Below, in pieces: positions 35,941 to 48,488 of a DNA stretch of 64,000 nucleotides. Origin of the DNA: Phycomyces nitens (lineage: Eukaryota; Mucoromycota; Mucoromycetes; Mucorales; Phycomycetaceae). Location of the stretch: positions 744,001 to 808,000 of the forward strand of contig JAHRBC010000006.1 in the NCBI GenBank assembly GCA_022702545.1. Direction: 5' to 3'. Below the pieces are notes generated by a model. It ran no database searches and was not told the origin of the DNA. It was given only the letters and a program-made list of their open reading frames with translations. Positions within the stretch are counted from its first letter, which is position 1. Each line of letters opens with the position of its first letter. The position numbers were made by a program, and so were the translations under genes.

Positions 35941-37266
35941 ATGCCACCACATCTCTTACATCCCAGACCCTCCCACTCACAGACTAGGTTCTGTCCGGGT
36001 GTCAAACTCGCCCCTCCAATTCATCGTGCCACCATCATCGGGTTTGAAAGGCGTTCAGATCAAAAGATATGGTTCTTGATCGACGTAGATCCCCAGCAAG
36101 TCGACCCCCAGGTTGTCACGCCTGGATTTCGAATCCTGGCTCGCAAGTCCTATACCATTGCCCGTCGCTATGAGGACTTTTCTCACTTTTCCCAAAGCCT
36201 CCAGACCACGTTCTCTCCCGCACGCCCCCCTTTGAGCAGCATTGGCCGAAGCTCGCGTCAACGGCCTACACAGCAGGATACATTAGTTCTACCAAAGATC
36301 AAAGGACGTATCCAGATTCTTCCCAATAAACAAATCCACATACAACGTCGAGCAGAGCTTGAGCGCTTTGTAGATGCCCTCTTTCAACTTCCATCTTCTA
36401 TTACCCAATCTCTTGTTGTTCTCGAATTTTTTGGGCTCCAAAAGGCAGATACTGAAGAGCAACTCTGGCGGGACCAGCAGTCTTCAAAACTAGCAAAACC
36501 AACCTCTCCCAAACGTCGACTGGTGCGATCTCGTTCTGTGGGTCAAGTTAGATTAGTAGCGTCTGCACTCCCCAAATCAACCTCTCAACCCAATCTCAGA
36601 CAGCATCCTGTTGCCATGCCACTTGCCACAGCATCAAAACTTCCACCAAACCCTCTACAGTCGCGGTGGAAGCGCCTAAGATGCCCTTCTATCCGCGGCC
36701 CAGCACCAGTTCCAACCATCTCAACCTCATCGACATCTTCAGCCGCATCCGCAACATCTCTGTCCTTATTTTGCACTCAGGCAGCAACCATGATCCTGCC
36801 GTGGACCAACCGACCTACTCCTCCAGCCATGGCAAGCAGCACAAGCACAAGTAGCAGCTGTGATAGTATAAACACTACCTGCAGCACCATAACCTGCAGC
36901 ACAAACAACACGAGCGCATCCCCCAGCCCGTCAAATAGCTCAAATGGCTCACCATCGTTACGGACCATCAAGATCAAGGTGGTATATGATGCTGACAATA
37001 TCATCGTTATCCAGGTGCCACGGTCTATTGATCTAAAGGAACTTCAGCAGCGAATTGCCCAAAAGCTGGCTGACCCTAGCATGGGTGGAATAGTCCTGTC
37101 AAAGGAGCCTCACTTGCTGTTTAACCACACAAGATCATCGGCCTCCTCAACTTACCAAGAAGATGTCTCTGGAACAGACACGATCATTGGTGATCAAAGT
37201 GATTGGACTTTGGCTATGCATACTCAATGGCATGGCTTGGACAAGGTTACACTGCGTTGCGTATAA
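35941..37266 (+). CDS. PX-PB1 domain protein, Bem1-like without SH3 domains
   Basis: A single-exon 441-aa protein. Residues about 28-165 form a phox-homology (PX) domain that should bind phosphoinositides on membranes: IIGFERRSDQ, then ARRYEDFSHFSQSLQ (the R-R-Y-x-D-F core), a Pro-rich loop, LPKIKGR, and ELERFVDALFQLP with VLEFFGL. Residues about 170-340 are Ser/Thr/Pro-rich and disordered. Residues about 343-441 form a C-terminal PB1 domain (TIKIKVVYDADNIIVIQVP... DWTLAMHTQWHGLDKVTLRCV) with the Lys of basic-type PB1 domains. The PX-then-PB1 order is that of Bem1, the polarity scaffold that joins Cdc42 and Cdc24. Bem1 has two N-terminal SH3 domains, and these are absent here. The ATG at 35941 follows a TATA-like motif and CT-rich leader, so no upstream SH3 exon is evident. 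Function is inferred. Confidence 0.82.
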   Translation: MPPHLLHPRPSHSQTRFCPGVKLAPPIHRATIIGFERRSDQKIWFLIDVDPQQVDPQVVTPGFRILARKSYTIARRYEDFSHFSQSLQTTFSPARPPLSSIGRSSRQRPTQQDTLVLPKIKGRIQILPNKQIHIQRRAELERFVDALFQLPSSITQSLVVLEFFGLQKADTEEQLWRDQQSSKLAKPTSPKRRLVRSRSVGQVRLVASALPKSTSQPNLRQHPVAMPLATASKLPPNPLQSRWKRLRCPSIRGPAPVPTISTSSTSSAASATSLSLFCTQAATMILPWTNRPTPPAMASSTSTSSSCDSINTTCSTITCSTNNTSASPSPSNSSNGSPSLRTIKIKVVYDADNIIVIQVPRSIDLKELQQRIAQKLADPSMGGIVLSKEPHLLFNHTRSSASSTYQEDVSGTDTIIGDQSDWTLAMHTQWHGLDKVTLRCV

Positions 37267-40200
37267 TAGCAATGTACATATTTCAACTTCTTTGTACATA
37301 ACATTTCCGCCCATTCGTTCTTTACCCATCATATCTTAATCACTTTTTCACTCGAATTTTTGATGATTTTTATTTATTTTATTTTTTTATTTCTGGACAA
37401 ATAAAACACTTATGATATTGACCATCTAATCTGGATGCCCTAAAGTAACCTAAAATTAAAGCAGATCACTAAATCATAAAGTGTCATACATCCTGGTATC
37501 ATTTCATTTGAAAAAACAAATAAATTAACGTTATTTTGGTGACAAATGGTCAACTTTATCACAAGCAAGTCTAAAGCACTCGCTAATTAATACGTTTCCC
37601 TTGTTAGGAAATCAAATGCGATCGTTAAAGGTATTTGAGCTGAATGTTTGCACTGATGGTCCGGGTCCTATTGTCATCATAGTCAGTAACGGTCCAGATT
37701 GTGCTGGGTCGTGCCGTCAAATTGCTTATCAGAATACCAGGCGATCTGCAGGGCAAATGGGGTTACTTGAGATGTCAACCTTTGAACATATTTGTCTCAA
37801 CTAGGATATGACATTGTAGTATAAAATAGATTAATCTAAAGGTCTAGAAACTATATGATTGAATTGAACCAAGATCTCTTGGGCAAATATAATGATTAAA
37901 AGGAAAATCGACCAAGGGTAGTCGGTTCACAGTAAAGCTAATGTCATGATTAGATGCCAAGCCTAATAGCAAGATGGTACCAAAGCATGTGATTGTTTAT
38001 AACATCATCAAGTTGTCAGCAATGTATTCTGTATATCGTTCTTGAGCAACTAGAAAACAAGCCAGGATCTTGATCTTTGAAAATTCAGCAGGCAAACTTA
38101 CTGTCAAATTCTCAGTGCGCATTTTTGTGTGTGTGTGTGTGTGTGTCAATCTTGCGTATGTCAAGAGACATAAGAACACTAGCTGTTTTGAACACAATAT
38201 TCGCGAGTTTTTGGTAGTACTGATAATTGGCTTTTATATATTGGTAATAAAGCAATTGTCCTAAAGGGCTGCTATTAGAACCATGCATCAAAAGGAATTC
38301 TGCAAGAGATCTGTATACAGAGGTACAAATGAGCCTCAGCTGGTGTATTGCTTACAGGTATTTCCTATGATAATACTAATTGCCTAACTTTTATGGAGCC
38401 TTTGCATGCCTTTTTACAAATGTTGGCTATAGAGCAATGTTACTGTACCATTCTTTTTTTTTATTCTAGACATAAAACATATGAACAAATGAAAGAAAAA
38501 ACCAAAACAATTGTTAATAACTCATGCAAAATGTATAGACACAGGGGGGGGGGATGTTACTCGAGCAAGCCCAATGTACATTATTTCTGGTTGGACACCA
38601 GACTTTTTATTTATTTTTTAAGCAAATCAAAATTAGTTTTCAAATGTTCGGGTTTCCTTTTGAACAAAATAAAATGGTGTTTAGACGACGGCATTAGTTT
38701 TCCTTTTTTTCAAACAAATCATTCTTGCCTACATACATGTCCTGTCGTGACCAAGGGAATCAACCAGCCTAATGCACCATGTCAATCCATAATATCCATC
38801 ACGCAAATAGATCTTTATCAGTATGCCTCTTTTCTATCGGCCCAACTCAACGTCAAGAGTTATACATATTAATTGCACTCTAAAAAGAACCATCATAAAC
38901 TCTAATCTCTCTCTCTCTCTCATTTTTATTCTAATTACCAGAAAAGGTAGAATCATCTTTTTAGAAACTATAGTTGCATCGACGGGGGGGTTATTATTTT
39001 TTTATTTTATTTTTTATTATTTTTTTCGCTAATCATTCAAGCATGTCATTTTTACACGCCTCAATATATCACTGCTGACGACTAGTGATCTGTCCGGCAT
39101 TGGTTAATGTTATCTGGTCCCTAACAGCTCAATATAGCACATGAAGAGAATCAATTGAATACAATGTATTAAATTCATATTAGATAATAATTTATTGCAA
39201 ATATTGTACAATAACAATACTTTTAATTTGGGGTTGTAAATATTCTACTGTAATCCTATATAGTAATACGTACAAAGCATCTTAATGAGAGCAGTGTGTT
39301 CAAGAGAGAAAAATAATAATATCATGTTCAATTAGCCGTTGTTATATTAAACAATTTCTATATCAAGAGTCTGTAATTCTGTAATTCTTTCTAGTATTTT
39401 ATTAAAAGAAAAAATATAGAAAGTTTGGTAATTAGAATACTCTTCTTTATAATGTCAGAGGCCTTTTATCCATCATGCCACAAATAAATATAAAAAAAGG
39501 CTAATTGGTAAAGATATACTTTTAACAGATATTTCATATTGCCTTGGTGTTATAACTACCAGCGATATCCGAGTATCTCTAACTGGAGAGATACAAGGAA
39601 TGGTACAGAATGTTAGCAGCTGACAAATATCATCAAGAGTCCATCTCTGGCAGATTAAAAGAAAAAAAGATGGCAGTCTTGATCTTCTATAGTACTTTAC
39701 ACCAGCCAAATGGGATTTGGGACAATATTAGGCATACATGCGTAAAGAGTCTGTCGGGTAAGAATACACTTCCACAGAATAGTGCAATAAGGTTGTGAGA
39801 TGACCCGGGTCTAGAATCAAACCCATAAGCAATTTCTTTTTTTTTTTTTAAAAAAAAAAAGAGGTAATGGTGGGTAATGGCAACTGAAAAGGGGAAAAAA
39901 AGCACTCGTACTATCATTTCTCTTCTTCATCTCAACTTGAACTCTATCTAATTTGCCTGAATTTCATTTTATTTTGTCCAGAAAAGATGAGCAGAACACA
40001 AAGATTAATTTTGATTCGTCTAGAAAATCATTTTGTACGACTCGAGATCTTGCATTGTCATATATAGAAAGAATTGGTTGATACAATCACTAATTGATCG
40101 ATATATAGCCACTTTCTCTATATATAGTAACTATTCTTATAATATTATCCATAAATAGTAAATACAGCATCTTACATTGATATTCTATCCTTTTTATCAA

Positions 40201-40804
40201 TTAAATCCTTTAAAAAACACCTCTGCCTACCAAACTTTTGCAAGGACTCATCCATGTCTTGGATCTGAAACCCAAAGTTTCTCAAGAGGCTTATCATTAT
40301 CAGTAAAATAGAGTATTGATCTAATACATATACTTTACGAGCAGCGCTCGAATACTTTAAATCCCATTGGCGTGCTACCCAGAGATACGGCACCAAAACA
40401 CATATTTAAAAGGGGGCAAGAACATTGACCACTTGTCTGATTACTTGGTTCATATGCTGCTTATTAGCCTAATAGACCAATCTTGCAGTCTTGATTAGCC
40501 CTTTCTTCTCTCGTTTTCCCTTTGTTGAGTATCTATTGTGGCTGCTGTATAAACACAGTCGGCACTTGATCACTACCACGATTGTCGTTAAAAATCACCC
40601 ACGCTCCATTTTATCAGATTATTACAGCTTGTGTCGTAATCTTCTTAATTTGGGGCATTTGTAAGAGATGATTCATAAAAACTCCACCTGCTGACAAAGA
40701 ATGGTCGATTTCGCCGCTTATATATAAAAACACGCGCAAAGTCTATTATCTCTATGCTTTCTTGTAGACTCTCTACTCTTCCACGCATAACATCCATTCG
40801 TCTC
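37267..40804. other. AT-rich intergenic region
   Basis: About 3.5 kb. A GT run lies at 38126-38146 and a run of about 14 T then 12 A at 39838-39861. One ATG-initiated 159-codon frame at 38393-38872 is Cys-rich but has no recognisable motif and contains homopolymer-encoded stretches, so I do not call it a gene. A less AT-rich patch at 37601-37800 could be a gene relic. No RNA gene recognised. Confidence 0.5.
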
Positions 40805-42120
40805 ATGTCTTCCAAACCTGCTATCCTCAACTGGGCCTCCAAAGATGGCGAGTTCAAAAGACAGCAGTCTGTCTTTCGCAACCAGATCGAGGCTGACAAG
40901 AACGCGACATTTGCAGCTGAAAAGTAATATCCAGAGATCTTTTGTTTTGTGTCTAGCTATTAATCAGTTATTACTCCTCTATCAGGGATCGCTATCACCT
41001 CTATATCTCATGGGCCTGTCCTTGGGTAAGTCTATCAAGCATAAAATACGTGCCTTGTTAATGAATTTTTGGAATAATCAGGCACACAGAACAGCCATAG
41101 TCCGCAAGCTCAAGGGTCTCGAAGATTTCATTAGCATTTCTGCCGTACACTACTTGTTGGGCGAAAAGGGATGGTGAGTAGGCTATTAGTAAAAAAAAAA
41201 GAAGAAGACAGGGTTAATAAAGTGTTTGCGGAATATTATAGGAAGTTTTCAAGTGCTGAAGAGTGTCCAGGTGCCATTCCAGACACAGTCAATGATGCAC
41301 AGTTTATTCGCGAGATTTACTTCAAGGCCAACCCAAATTATGAGGGCCGTTTCACTGTGCCTGTCTTGTGGGACAAGAAGGAAAAGACTATTGGTTAGTG
41401 GCTGATAATCGTGAGGAATCAAGTGGGCTAATGTTATGGATGATATGATATAGTCAACAACGAGAGCTCAGAGATCATTAGAATGTTCAACACTGCATTC
41501 AACCACCTTTTGCCCGCTGAAAAAGCAAAGTTGAATTATTATCCTCCTGAGCTCCAGGGTGAGATCGATACCCTCAACGAATGGGTTTATGATACTGTCA
41601 ACAATGGTGTATACAAGTCAGGCTTTGCTACCACTCAAACCGCATGTAAGCCTTGAGACCTTTAAGAAAATATGAAGCTTAAATAATAACCTTATTTTCT
41701 AGATGAGAACCATGTATTCCCTCTCTTTAAATCCCTTGACCGCCTAGAGGACATCTTGTCCAAAAACACATTCTTGGTCAAGAACACCTTTACCGAAGCA
41801 GACATTCGCCTGTGGACCACTATAATCAGGTAAATAAGAAAAATATGCCCATCAATCATGTATACAAATTTGCTGATATTTGTCAATTTAGATTTGATCC
41901 TGTCTACCATGGGCACTTTAAGTGTAACATCAAGTCCATTCAGCACGACTACCCGCATATTCTGGCGTGGGCCCGTCGTATCTATCAAATGGAAGGAGTC
42001 TCGGACACAGTGAACATGGTGCACATCAAACGTCATTACTACATGTCACATCTCCAGATAAACCCTACCGGGGTAGTTCCAGTTGGAAATGGACCTGACC
42101 TTACAGTAGTTCCCTCATAA
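40805..42120 (+). CDS. Xi-class glutathione transferase / glutathionyl-hydroquinone reductase (ECM4/YqjG family)
   Basis: A 316-aa cytosolic enzyme that reduces glutathionyl-hydroquinones using glutathione. Exons: 40805-40923, 40986-41025, 41082-41173, 41242-41393, 41454-41645, 41703-41829 and 41892-42120, all phases closing. The thioredoxin-like half carries the active-site motif SWACPWAHRT with Cys51, which is split by an intron after Trp53, and later FTVPVLWDK and NNESSEIIRMFN, typical of the family. The helical half contains ENHVFPLFKSLDRLE, EADIRLWTTIIRFDPVYHGHFKCN, the best diagnostic stretch of Xi-class enzymes, and IKRHYYMSH near the C-terminus. Length matches Ecm4/Gto proteins. The gene ends 122 bp before the convergent tropomyosin gene. 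Confidence 0.95.
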
Positions 42121-42242
42121 CATAACAACTATATAGGAAATACAATGAAATAAAGCACTTTTTTTTTGATGGGTATTGATTTCATTTTCGAATGATTGGA
42201 GACTAAATGTATGAAGGAGTATAATAGAAGATGTGTATGTTC

Positions 42243-42794
42243 TTAGTCCAACTGTCCCTCGAGCTCGTCCATCTCTGCCTTGGAAGCCAAGTACTTTGCC
42301 TCAACCTCAGCACACTTCTTGTCCCAGATCTGCACTTCCTGCTCAAGCTTGAATGCCTTCTTACCGAGCTGCTCGGCACGCAAATCTGCCTCACGGAAGC
42401 TAAGAATAGTTGGTTAACACAAATCTCCTGGCAGTCGTGTTTTCACTGGGCTCTTTTTTTTAGCTTACTTTGTGGTGGACTGCTTGAGATCCTCATCAGC
42501 CTTCTCGAGCTGCTCCTCAAGTACCTTGGCGCGAGACTGGAGGGCGGTCAACTTTCCATCCTTCTCGTTGTGCTCAGTCTCGAGCTGGGAAACCTTTTCC
42601 TCGAGTTCGGCAGCGCGCTTGTTGGCAGTATCAAGCTCGGTGTGGAGGTTGGCGAGTTTCTATTTGAAATTAAACAAAAATGGGTTGAGTTTTTGTTGGT
42701 ATTTTTGGCTTGAGAATGCCATGGACTATCTCAAGCAGTGTGTGCAAATATACCCCTGCTGCGAGTATGAATTTACCTCTCTGAATTTGTCCAT
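42243..42794 (-). CDS. Tropomyosin-like coiled-coil protein (short)
   Basis: A 121-aa protein, exons 42794-42777, 42659-42469 and 42399-42243. The N-terminus MDKFRE plus a continuous heptad pattern without proline resembles fungal tropomyosins (S. pombe Cdc8 begins MDKLRE). Tropomyosin binds along actin filaments and stabilises cables for polarised growth and cytokinesis. Segments such as AELEEKVSQLETEHNEKDGKL and FKLEQEVQIWDKKCAEVEAKYLASKAEMDELEGQLD support the call. It is about 40 residues shorter than the usual 161-residue fungal form, equal to one actin-binding period. The first exon has only six codons, followed by a 117-nt intron, so an unrecognised exon is possible, but I found none. 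Codon use is strongly biased (GAG, AAG, CTC), which suggests high expression. Confidence 0.8.
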
Positions 42795-43807
42795 GATGTG
42801 ATGTGATGTGATGAAGGAAAAGGCTGACGGTCAACCACTCAGTGGCTAGTTTTATAGCACAGGGCTGGACACGCATGCGGAGAGCGGGGTTTGGGGGTAA
42901 ATGTGACCATTGCCTATTTTGGTCATCCGCCACACCATAGCTCTTGAATAGAAGCGTCCACATGGCAAGGTCCGGCTTCAAGTTGGCTAAAAAGAGGAGC
43001 GATGCCCATTCCATTTATTACCATGGCAACATGTACTTCAATGCCCATAAAAGACAGTCATGTCTGTAATGTTTAGCCTCAAAACTGTCTGTTCTCTAAA
43101 GAGGTTCTTTTGGAGTGCCTGTATTTACTATTCTTGAGTGTCTTGTAAACAAGACAGGATCATGCCGAGTCAGTGTAACGGTCACCAATCTCAACTTGTG
43201 GTCGATAACTTTTTGTGTTTGTATGTGTATGTGTATGTGTATGATATTATTATTATTGTTATTAATATTATTTTTAAAAAAAAAAACAAAAGAAAGGTAT
43301 AAAATGTACGCGTACGTGTTTCTATAATATCCAAAGGCAGAGGGAAACACTTGTCCCCAAAGCCCCCCCTTTTTTGTCTTGGCATCTAGACACTTCTTTA
43401 TCAAATTTCAGTAGGCTTAGCTGTAATATTTTGTCAAATGTCTATTTATTACTAGTGATGTGATTGGATACATTAGCTTGCAAACTCAGACAAAAAAGGT
43501 GTAAATAGTCGTGTGATGACGCAGACAAGAACACCAGTGGGCGCAGTCAATTCCATCCCAACAAGCTTCCCTTCTCAAAGTCAGGTGAGTAAAGGGTCAA
43601 AAACGTCACAAAGTCACGAGAAGCAAAGAGGTAGAAAAAGAAGTCGGAGGGTCTGAAGAACCGACACGCAAAAAAAGGGGTGGGGAAGCCATGGGCAATG
43701 GGCATGTACACGAGGATGCTAATGTTCAATGTCTCAGGCCGTCATTCTCTCTTTTTTTCTAGACCGAGAAACTATATTACTTTGCATCTTTGCATAAACA
43801 CATCATC
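42795..43807. promoter_or_regulatory. Divergent intergenic region, tropomyosin and bHLH genes
   Basis: About 1 kb between the two start codons. Immediately upstream of the tropomyosin ATG on the minus strand lie repeated catcacatc units. A GT/TA microsatellite is at about 43217-43265, followed by a T5A10 junction. No exon seen. Confidence 0.45.
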
Positions 43808-44776
43808 ATGGACCAAAAGACAGACAACGGGCAAAACGTATGGATTCCTTTTTGTTGGTCATTTATGCCTTATTATCAACAGTTAATAACCATCATTTGA
43901 TGTTCAGGTAGACAGAAAGGATAAAGCCAAAAAGCTATCGTCTGATTACCCCACCGCCGTCACTTCACACATTTGGTAAAACAGACTTGGTACCTTTATG
44001 CTGAAAAGGAATTCGGTAACTGACAGACAGTTTGTAAATCCAATCCATTGCAATCCAGGCCAGGAATGACACCATCACAGTCAGCCTCCCTTGAAGCTCT
44101 TCATCAATCCATACAGAATGCCGGGATGAACCCACTTAGTGCACTCACCGCGGCTGCTCAACAGCACCAGCAGCACCAACACCAAGAACACTCTCCTCAA
44201 GACCAAGCAGCCCACAATCAGCAGTCTCCACAACCCAATTCTTCTCGAACAGATCGTGATGCCAATCAAGATGATTCAAAGCCACCCGTTGGTTCAGACG
44301 AATGGCATCGGATTCGTCGTGAGAACCACAAGCAGGTCGAGCGTCGTCGTCGTGAAACGATCAACGATGGTATAAACGAGATTGCCAGGATTGTTCCCGG
44401 TTGTGAGAAAAACAAGGGATCGATTCTCCAAAGGGCTGCAGCCTATATCCGCCAGCTGAAAGATAATGAGACTTCTACTCTCGAAAAATGGACACTTGAG
44501 AAACTCATTTCAGATCAAGCTATCAATGAACTCAATCGTCAGCTCGAAGTACTCAAGGGTGAACTTGATAGGACCAGACAAGATCTTAGTCGCCAGAATG
44601 AAGTTCTCAAGACTGAACTTGAGCGGTCTCGTCAAGAACACCAGTACATGAAGCGTGAGTTTGAGGCACTTGAGTCGAGCACAAACAAGCGACAAAAGAA
44701 CGATATCTTTGGGGTGCCCAAGGACCGTGATGCTCCTCGTCTATCACAAACATCATCAGATAAAAAGGGTCAATAG
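43808..44776 (+). CDS. bHLH transcription factor (Cbf1/USF-like)
   Basis: A 271-aa protein from exons 43808-43837, 43908-43975 and 44059-44776. The basic region is NHKQVERRRRETINDGINEIARIVPG with His123, Glu127 and Arg131 at the positions that read the E-box CACGTG (class B). Helix 2 is KGSILQRAAAYIRQLK. A long leucine-zipper-like coiled coil follows (about 170-240), with a repeated motif ELDRTRQDLSRQNEVLK / ELERSRQEHQ. The N-terminal part is Gln/His rich. This layout matches Cbf1, which in yeasts works at centromeres and methionine genes, but other fungal bHLH-zip factors share it. The first two exons are short and join in frame. It ends 223 bp before the convergent Ctf4 gene. Confidence 0.9.
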
Positions 44777-44999
44777 TCCAAAAAGAAGAAGCCATTCCCA
44801 CCATCTTCTTCTTCTTTTTTTCATTGTCTGATATTTTATCCCTCTCTATCTCTCTCTATCTCTCTATCTCTCTCTCTATGTCACAATCATTCATTAAAAC
44901 AAGAATCACTCCAACAAAGCCTTGACATTTCCCTCCTCTCGACTACCCTTTTTTTTATTTTTTCACATATATATTAAACATCTTATTTACAAATGGCAG

Positions 45000-47900
45000 T
45001 TACATTGGCCGGGTACGTTTGGGGAAAATCTGCGAGTCAGAAGAGAGGGTGTCATCATCTACGTCCCTAGAAGAGCGTTTGGCAGAAAACTGCTGGGTTC
45101 CAGGATGGCTAATGGTTTTTTTTAAAAAAAGCATTGTGAGTTAAAGAGATGGTTTTGGTTATAGGTCACTTACGCTTGCATCGAGAACCCATCAAACATG
45201 CTATCGTCCATAAACTTGGACTGTAGATTTTTTTAAAAAAACAGTTAGAGTCTACACATCATTAATGGCCTAGAGTACCTCTTTGATGCGTATAATGTGT
45301 TCTGCCAAGCGAGAAAGGTTAAAATGAGAAGCAATTTTGATTGCAGCATCAATCGATCTGGCTGAACTAAGGGCAGACGAAAGGTCCAAGACTCTATCAT
45401 GCTTTTCTGCCTTGCATGCCAGTTGAATTAGCTGGAGAAGTGTTTTATCCATCTCGAGATCCATCTTTTTGATATCGTTTTCATCTCCACCCTCCAGTCT
45501 GATTTCTTCCTTTTCATGAGCAGATATTATCTTGGTGCGCAAGAACCTAAGATACCATGTTATTTCAAAGTTTTACTGCCAATACTTACTTTTCTTCTAA
45601 TTTGCCAGTTTCTGTGTCCAGTTGGGTGGTTGGCATCATAAGTTCAACACTGTTGACCTGAGGGCGAGGGAAATAGGGAAACATGTTCTTGCCCTAAACA
45701 CAATAGTCTCGTTGGAAAAGGATCCTTGACAAAAACCTCTCTTTTTTTTGGCTGGTACTTTACCCTAAGTATGAGGCACATCAACTCTTCTCTTAGTAGA
45801 CCAATTGGCCAGTATCTTTCTGTTCGTTCCCTTCTGGCTGCAGTGGCAGGACCATCAAACACAGGTACCCAGAGAGCCTGACCTGCATGTCTCTGTTGAT
45901 GAAGTATAAACACCACACCAGAAGAGTCTCCTACAGCTGGTTGCTACACCCACTAAATCAGCACTCTGGAACAAAAGCCTTTATAGTCCCCTTACCAAAC
46001 TCTCAGAAAATCCAGCCCAGGCCAGGGTCTTTTTTGGGTTAAGAGGCAGGGTGCCAGTTTGCATTGTCTCGAAAGTATCAGTGTTCATCAAACGATATTC
46101 GATATGGTGAATGTCTATATACATTTCAGTTCCAATACCATCTAATCATATAGTCACTTACTGTTTGTGCTCTGGTGAGGAGAGTACATTAACATGAGCA
46201 TGTCAGAAGAGGCCACCAAAGACACCACGTTCTTGAGGTGGAACAGATGGGTCTGAGTGCCAGAGAGGGAGAAGATGCGTACAAGACCAGCGCTTGTGGT
46301 TGCAACCACAGAGAAATCATTGATTGCCACTGTCTCGACTTCTTCTCCTTCTGGCAAGGGAACTGACCATTCCAATCTATTAGCACCTTTGTCCAGAGGC
46401 TTATAATGAACTGTCGAGGCAATCTTTTTATCGCCATCCTCATCTTCATCATCATCATCATCTTTCTCTGCTTTATAGCTTTTTGAGCCAAATACAGCTC
46501 CCTTTCTGCCCAATGCTGCTATAGAATGATGATCATAATCGCGGAAATGAAAGTTTTTGTGATCGGTCAAGTCATGGAACTCGACATTTACAATGGAGTA
46601 TGCGCCATGGAAGATGGTATAGATTACACCAAACATATCGAATGCCAGATATCGTCTATCACCAACTTCTGGATCATCATTCTTGTGGCCTCCAGGCTTC
46701 TGGAACGGTGTCTCTCCAGGGTGTATGATCGGATGTGGTGTGATATCAACACGAGGTCTTGTAGCTTCTCTCGAGTCAGTAAACCATACACTACTAGATC
46801 CATATAAAATACACACCTTCAGGTCGAGTCCTTGATGGATCGAGCTTCTTTTGAACCATAACCTTTTCGACATCATTCTCTGTGTAGCCTGCTCCATCAT
46901 CATCAACCACAAAGTCATCGGCAGTATCCAGTAGATCCATCATGTCAATATCTTCATCTTCCTCTTCATCAGGACCATCCTCGTCATTAAACAATTTTTC
47001 CAAGGCTTCTTCGATTCCAGTAGGATTCTCGGATGCAAATAAGCCCTTTTTCTTAGGAGGACCCCGGATATTAGGATTGACAGTACCGGCATCATCCACT
47101 GTCAAGACCTGGCCATATTTATCTGCCTGACCAAGGATAAAGAGAATGATAAGGATCAATAGGACACTGGTAATGACAGACAGAATGCTTTCTTTTTTGC
47201 CATGTTATTTACCAGACTCAATTCGTTCTTTACTGGGCTCCAGGCCAAGCAAGATGGTTCCATCGACACGGTGTATTTTGTGAGGACTTTTAGGGTGTTT
47301 GCATCCCAAATGATGATCTGGCAATCAGCAGAGCTAGTGGCAATGCAATCACCAACATTGGACCATGCAATACATGTAACAGGCTAATATGGCAATGAAT
47401 AAGGCGATATTAAAGTATGGACATCACTTACTTCCACATGGGCACCAGTCAAGACACCCTTTTGCTTCCAACTAGTTCTTTCATAAATCACCACATCTAT
47501 CAATAGCAATCAATTTGGTTGTCTATCCATACAAGATATCATTCAATATCGGTCCTCACCACAGTCTTTTCCAGGTGCAGCAAAATAAGTGCCATCCAGA
47601 CTCCATGCAAGGACATTGTTCATCGTATCGTCCTCGAGTGTTGGTTTCATTACACTAGGATAATGCTTGATACATTTAGGCTCTGATGTCTCTGGACTGA
47701 TATCCCAAACACGCAGGTCGCCCTCGCACCCCAAAGAAAGCTGAAAGATGTCAGTATTTTTGATATATAGGCACCACACACCAGAGCCAATTCGTTTCTA
47801 ATTAATTACCAGTAAAGTGCCCCTGGGATCAAATACTATACATTTGACACCTTTGGTATGACCACGGATATTAACCGTACGCGAGATATCCGACAAGAGA

Positions 47901-48488
47901 ACCATCCGGATAGTATTCTCACTAGATTTTTTTCCAAATAGCATCTGTGGTTACTGTACCGTTCCTCAATATAATTATACTGCCAGCCTTACTCTGTTGC
48001 CACAGCCAGCTTGGTTCCACTAACGTTGAATGCAAGACATCTAACCGGCACAGTACTACGGAACAGTGGTTTCAAGATCTTGTTGGTATTTGAGTCGGCC
48101 AATATGACCTGGCCCTTTTCTCCTGATGCAGCAAAGTGGTCTTTCTATAAAAATTCGTAGTGAATTTCTTATTCCTGACATTAAGCGTAATTCATCGTCT
48201 CTATTCAGCTGCCTTACGTGGACGGCCACAGTCTCTAGTGTGCCGGTCATGTAGTTGATTTCAATGGGATCTACATAGCGTTCTTCTGGTGCTGTCTTGA
48301 AGACACGGATCGTGCTGTCTGATCCAACCGAGATAAACTCACTTTATTGATAATTGCTGCTAATAAGACTTATTGTTCTTCATTTTGGGGTGCAAGGATT
48401 GGAAACCTCACCTTCCATCTTCTTTGTAAGCGAGTGATGTGTATCCGGGTTCATGAGCTCCTCGAGGAACAATGTCAATGGCACTCAT
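45000..48488 (-). CDS. CTF4: Ctf4/WDHD1 (AND-1) DNA replication hub protein
   Basis: An 874-aa nuclear protein that links the CMG helicase to DNA polymerase alpha and cohesion factors. It has 15 exons: 48488-48412, 48341-48218, 48144-47993, 47921-47810, 47740-47560, 47496-47432, 47383-47213, 47126-46817, 46767-46162, 46114-45996, 45943-45764, 45693-45590, 45546-45279, 45220-45174 and 45108-45000; phases all close. Residues 1-290 are WD40 repeats (HFAASGEKGQVILAD, CEGDLRVWD, CIATSSADCQIIIWD). An acidic linker follows (about 330-390), then the SepB/Mcl1 mid domain (YLAFDMFGVIYTI ... LVRIFSLSGTQTHLF; GFSESLVP-type region; RYWPIGLLREELMCLILR) and a helical C-terminal domain (LLQLIQLACKAEKHDRVLDLSSAL). 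No HMG box, as in yeast and unlike animal WDHD1. A Lys/Arg-rich tail ends in KRTRPM. It shares a 455-bp divergent promoter with the ArAE gene. Confidence 0.93.

Noticed and set aside
38393..38872. ATG-initiated 159-codon Cys-rich frame
   Set aside because: No recognisable motif, homopolymer-encoded stretches, no introns or promoter landmarks, and flanks of desert-like DNA. Chance cannot be excluded in a 64-kb window.
46115..46161. Earlier acceptor at 46142 for Ctf4 exon 10, adding GIGTEMYID
   Set aside because: It would need a 20-nt intron. The acceptor giving a 47-nt intron fits the other introns, although the extra residues look protein-like.
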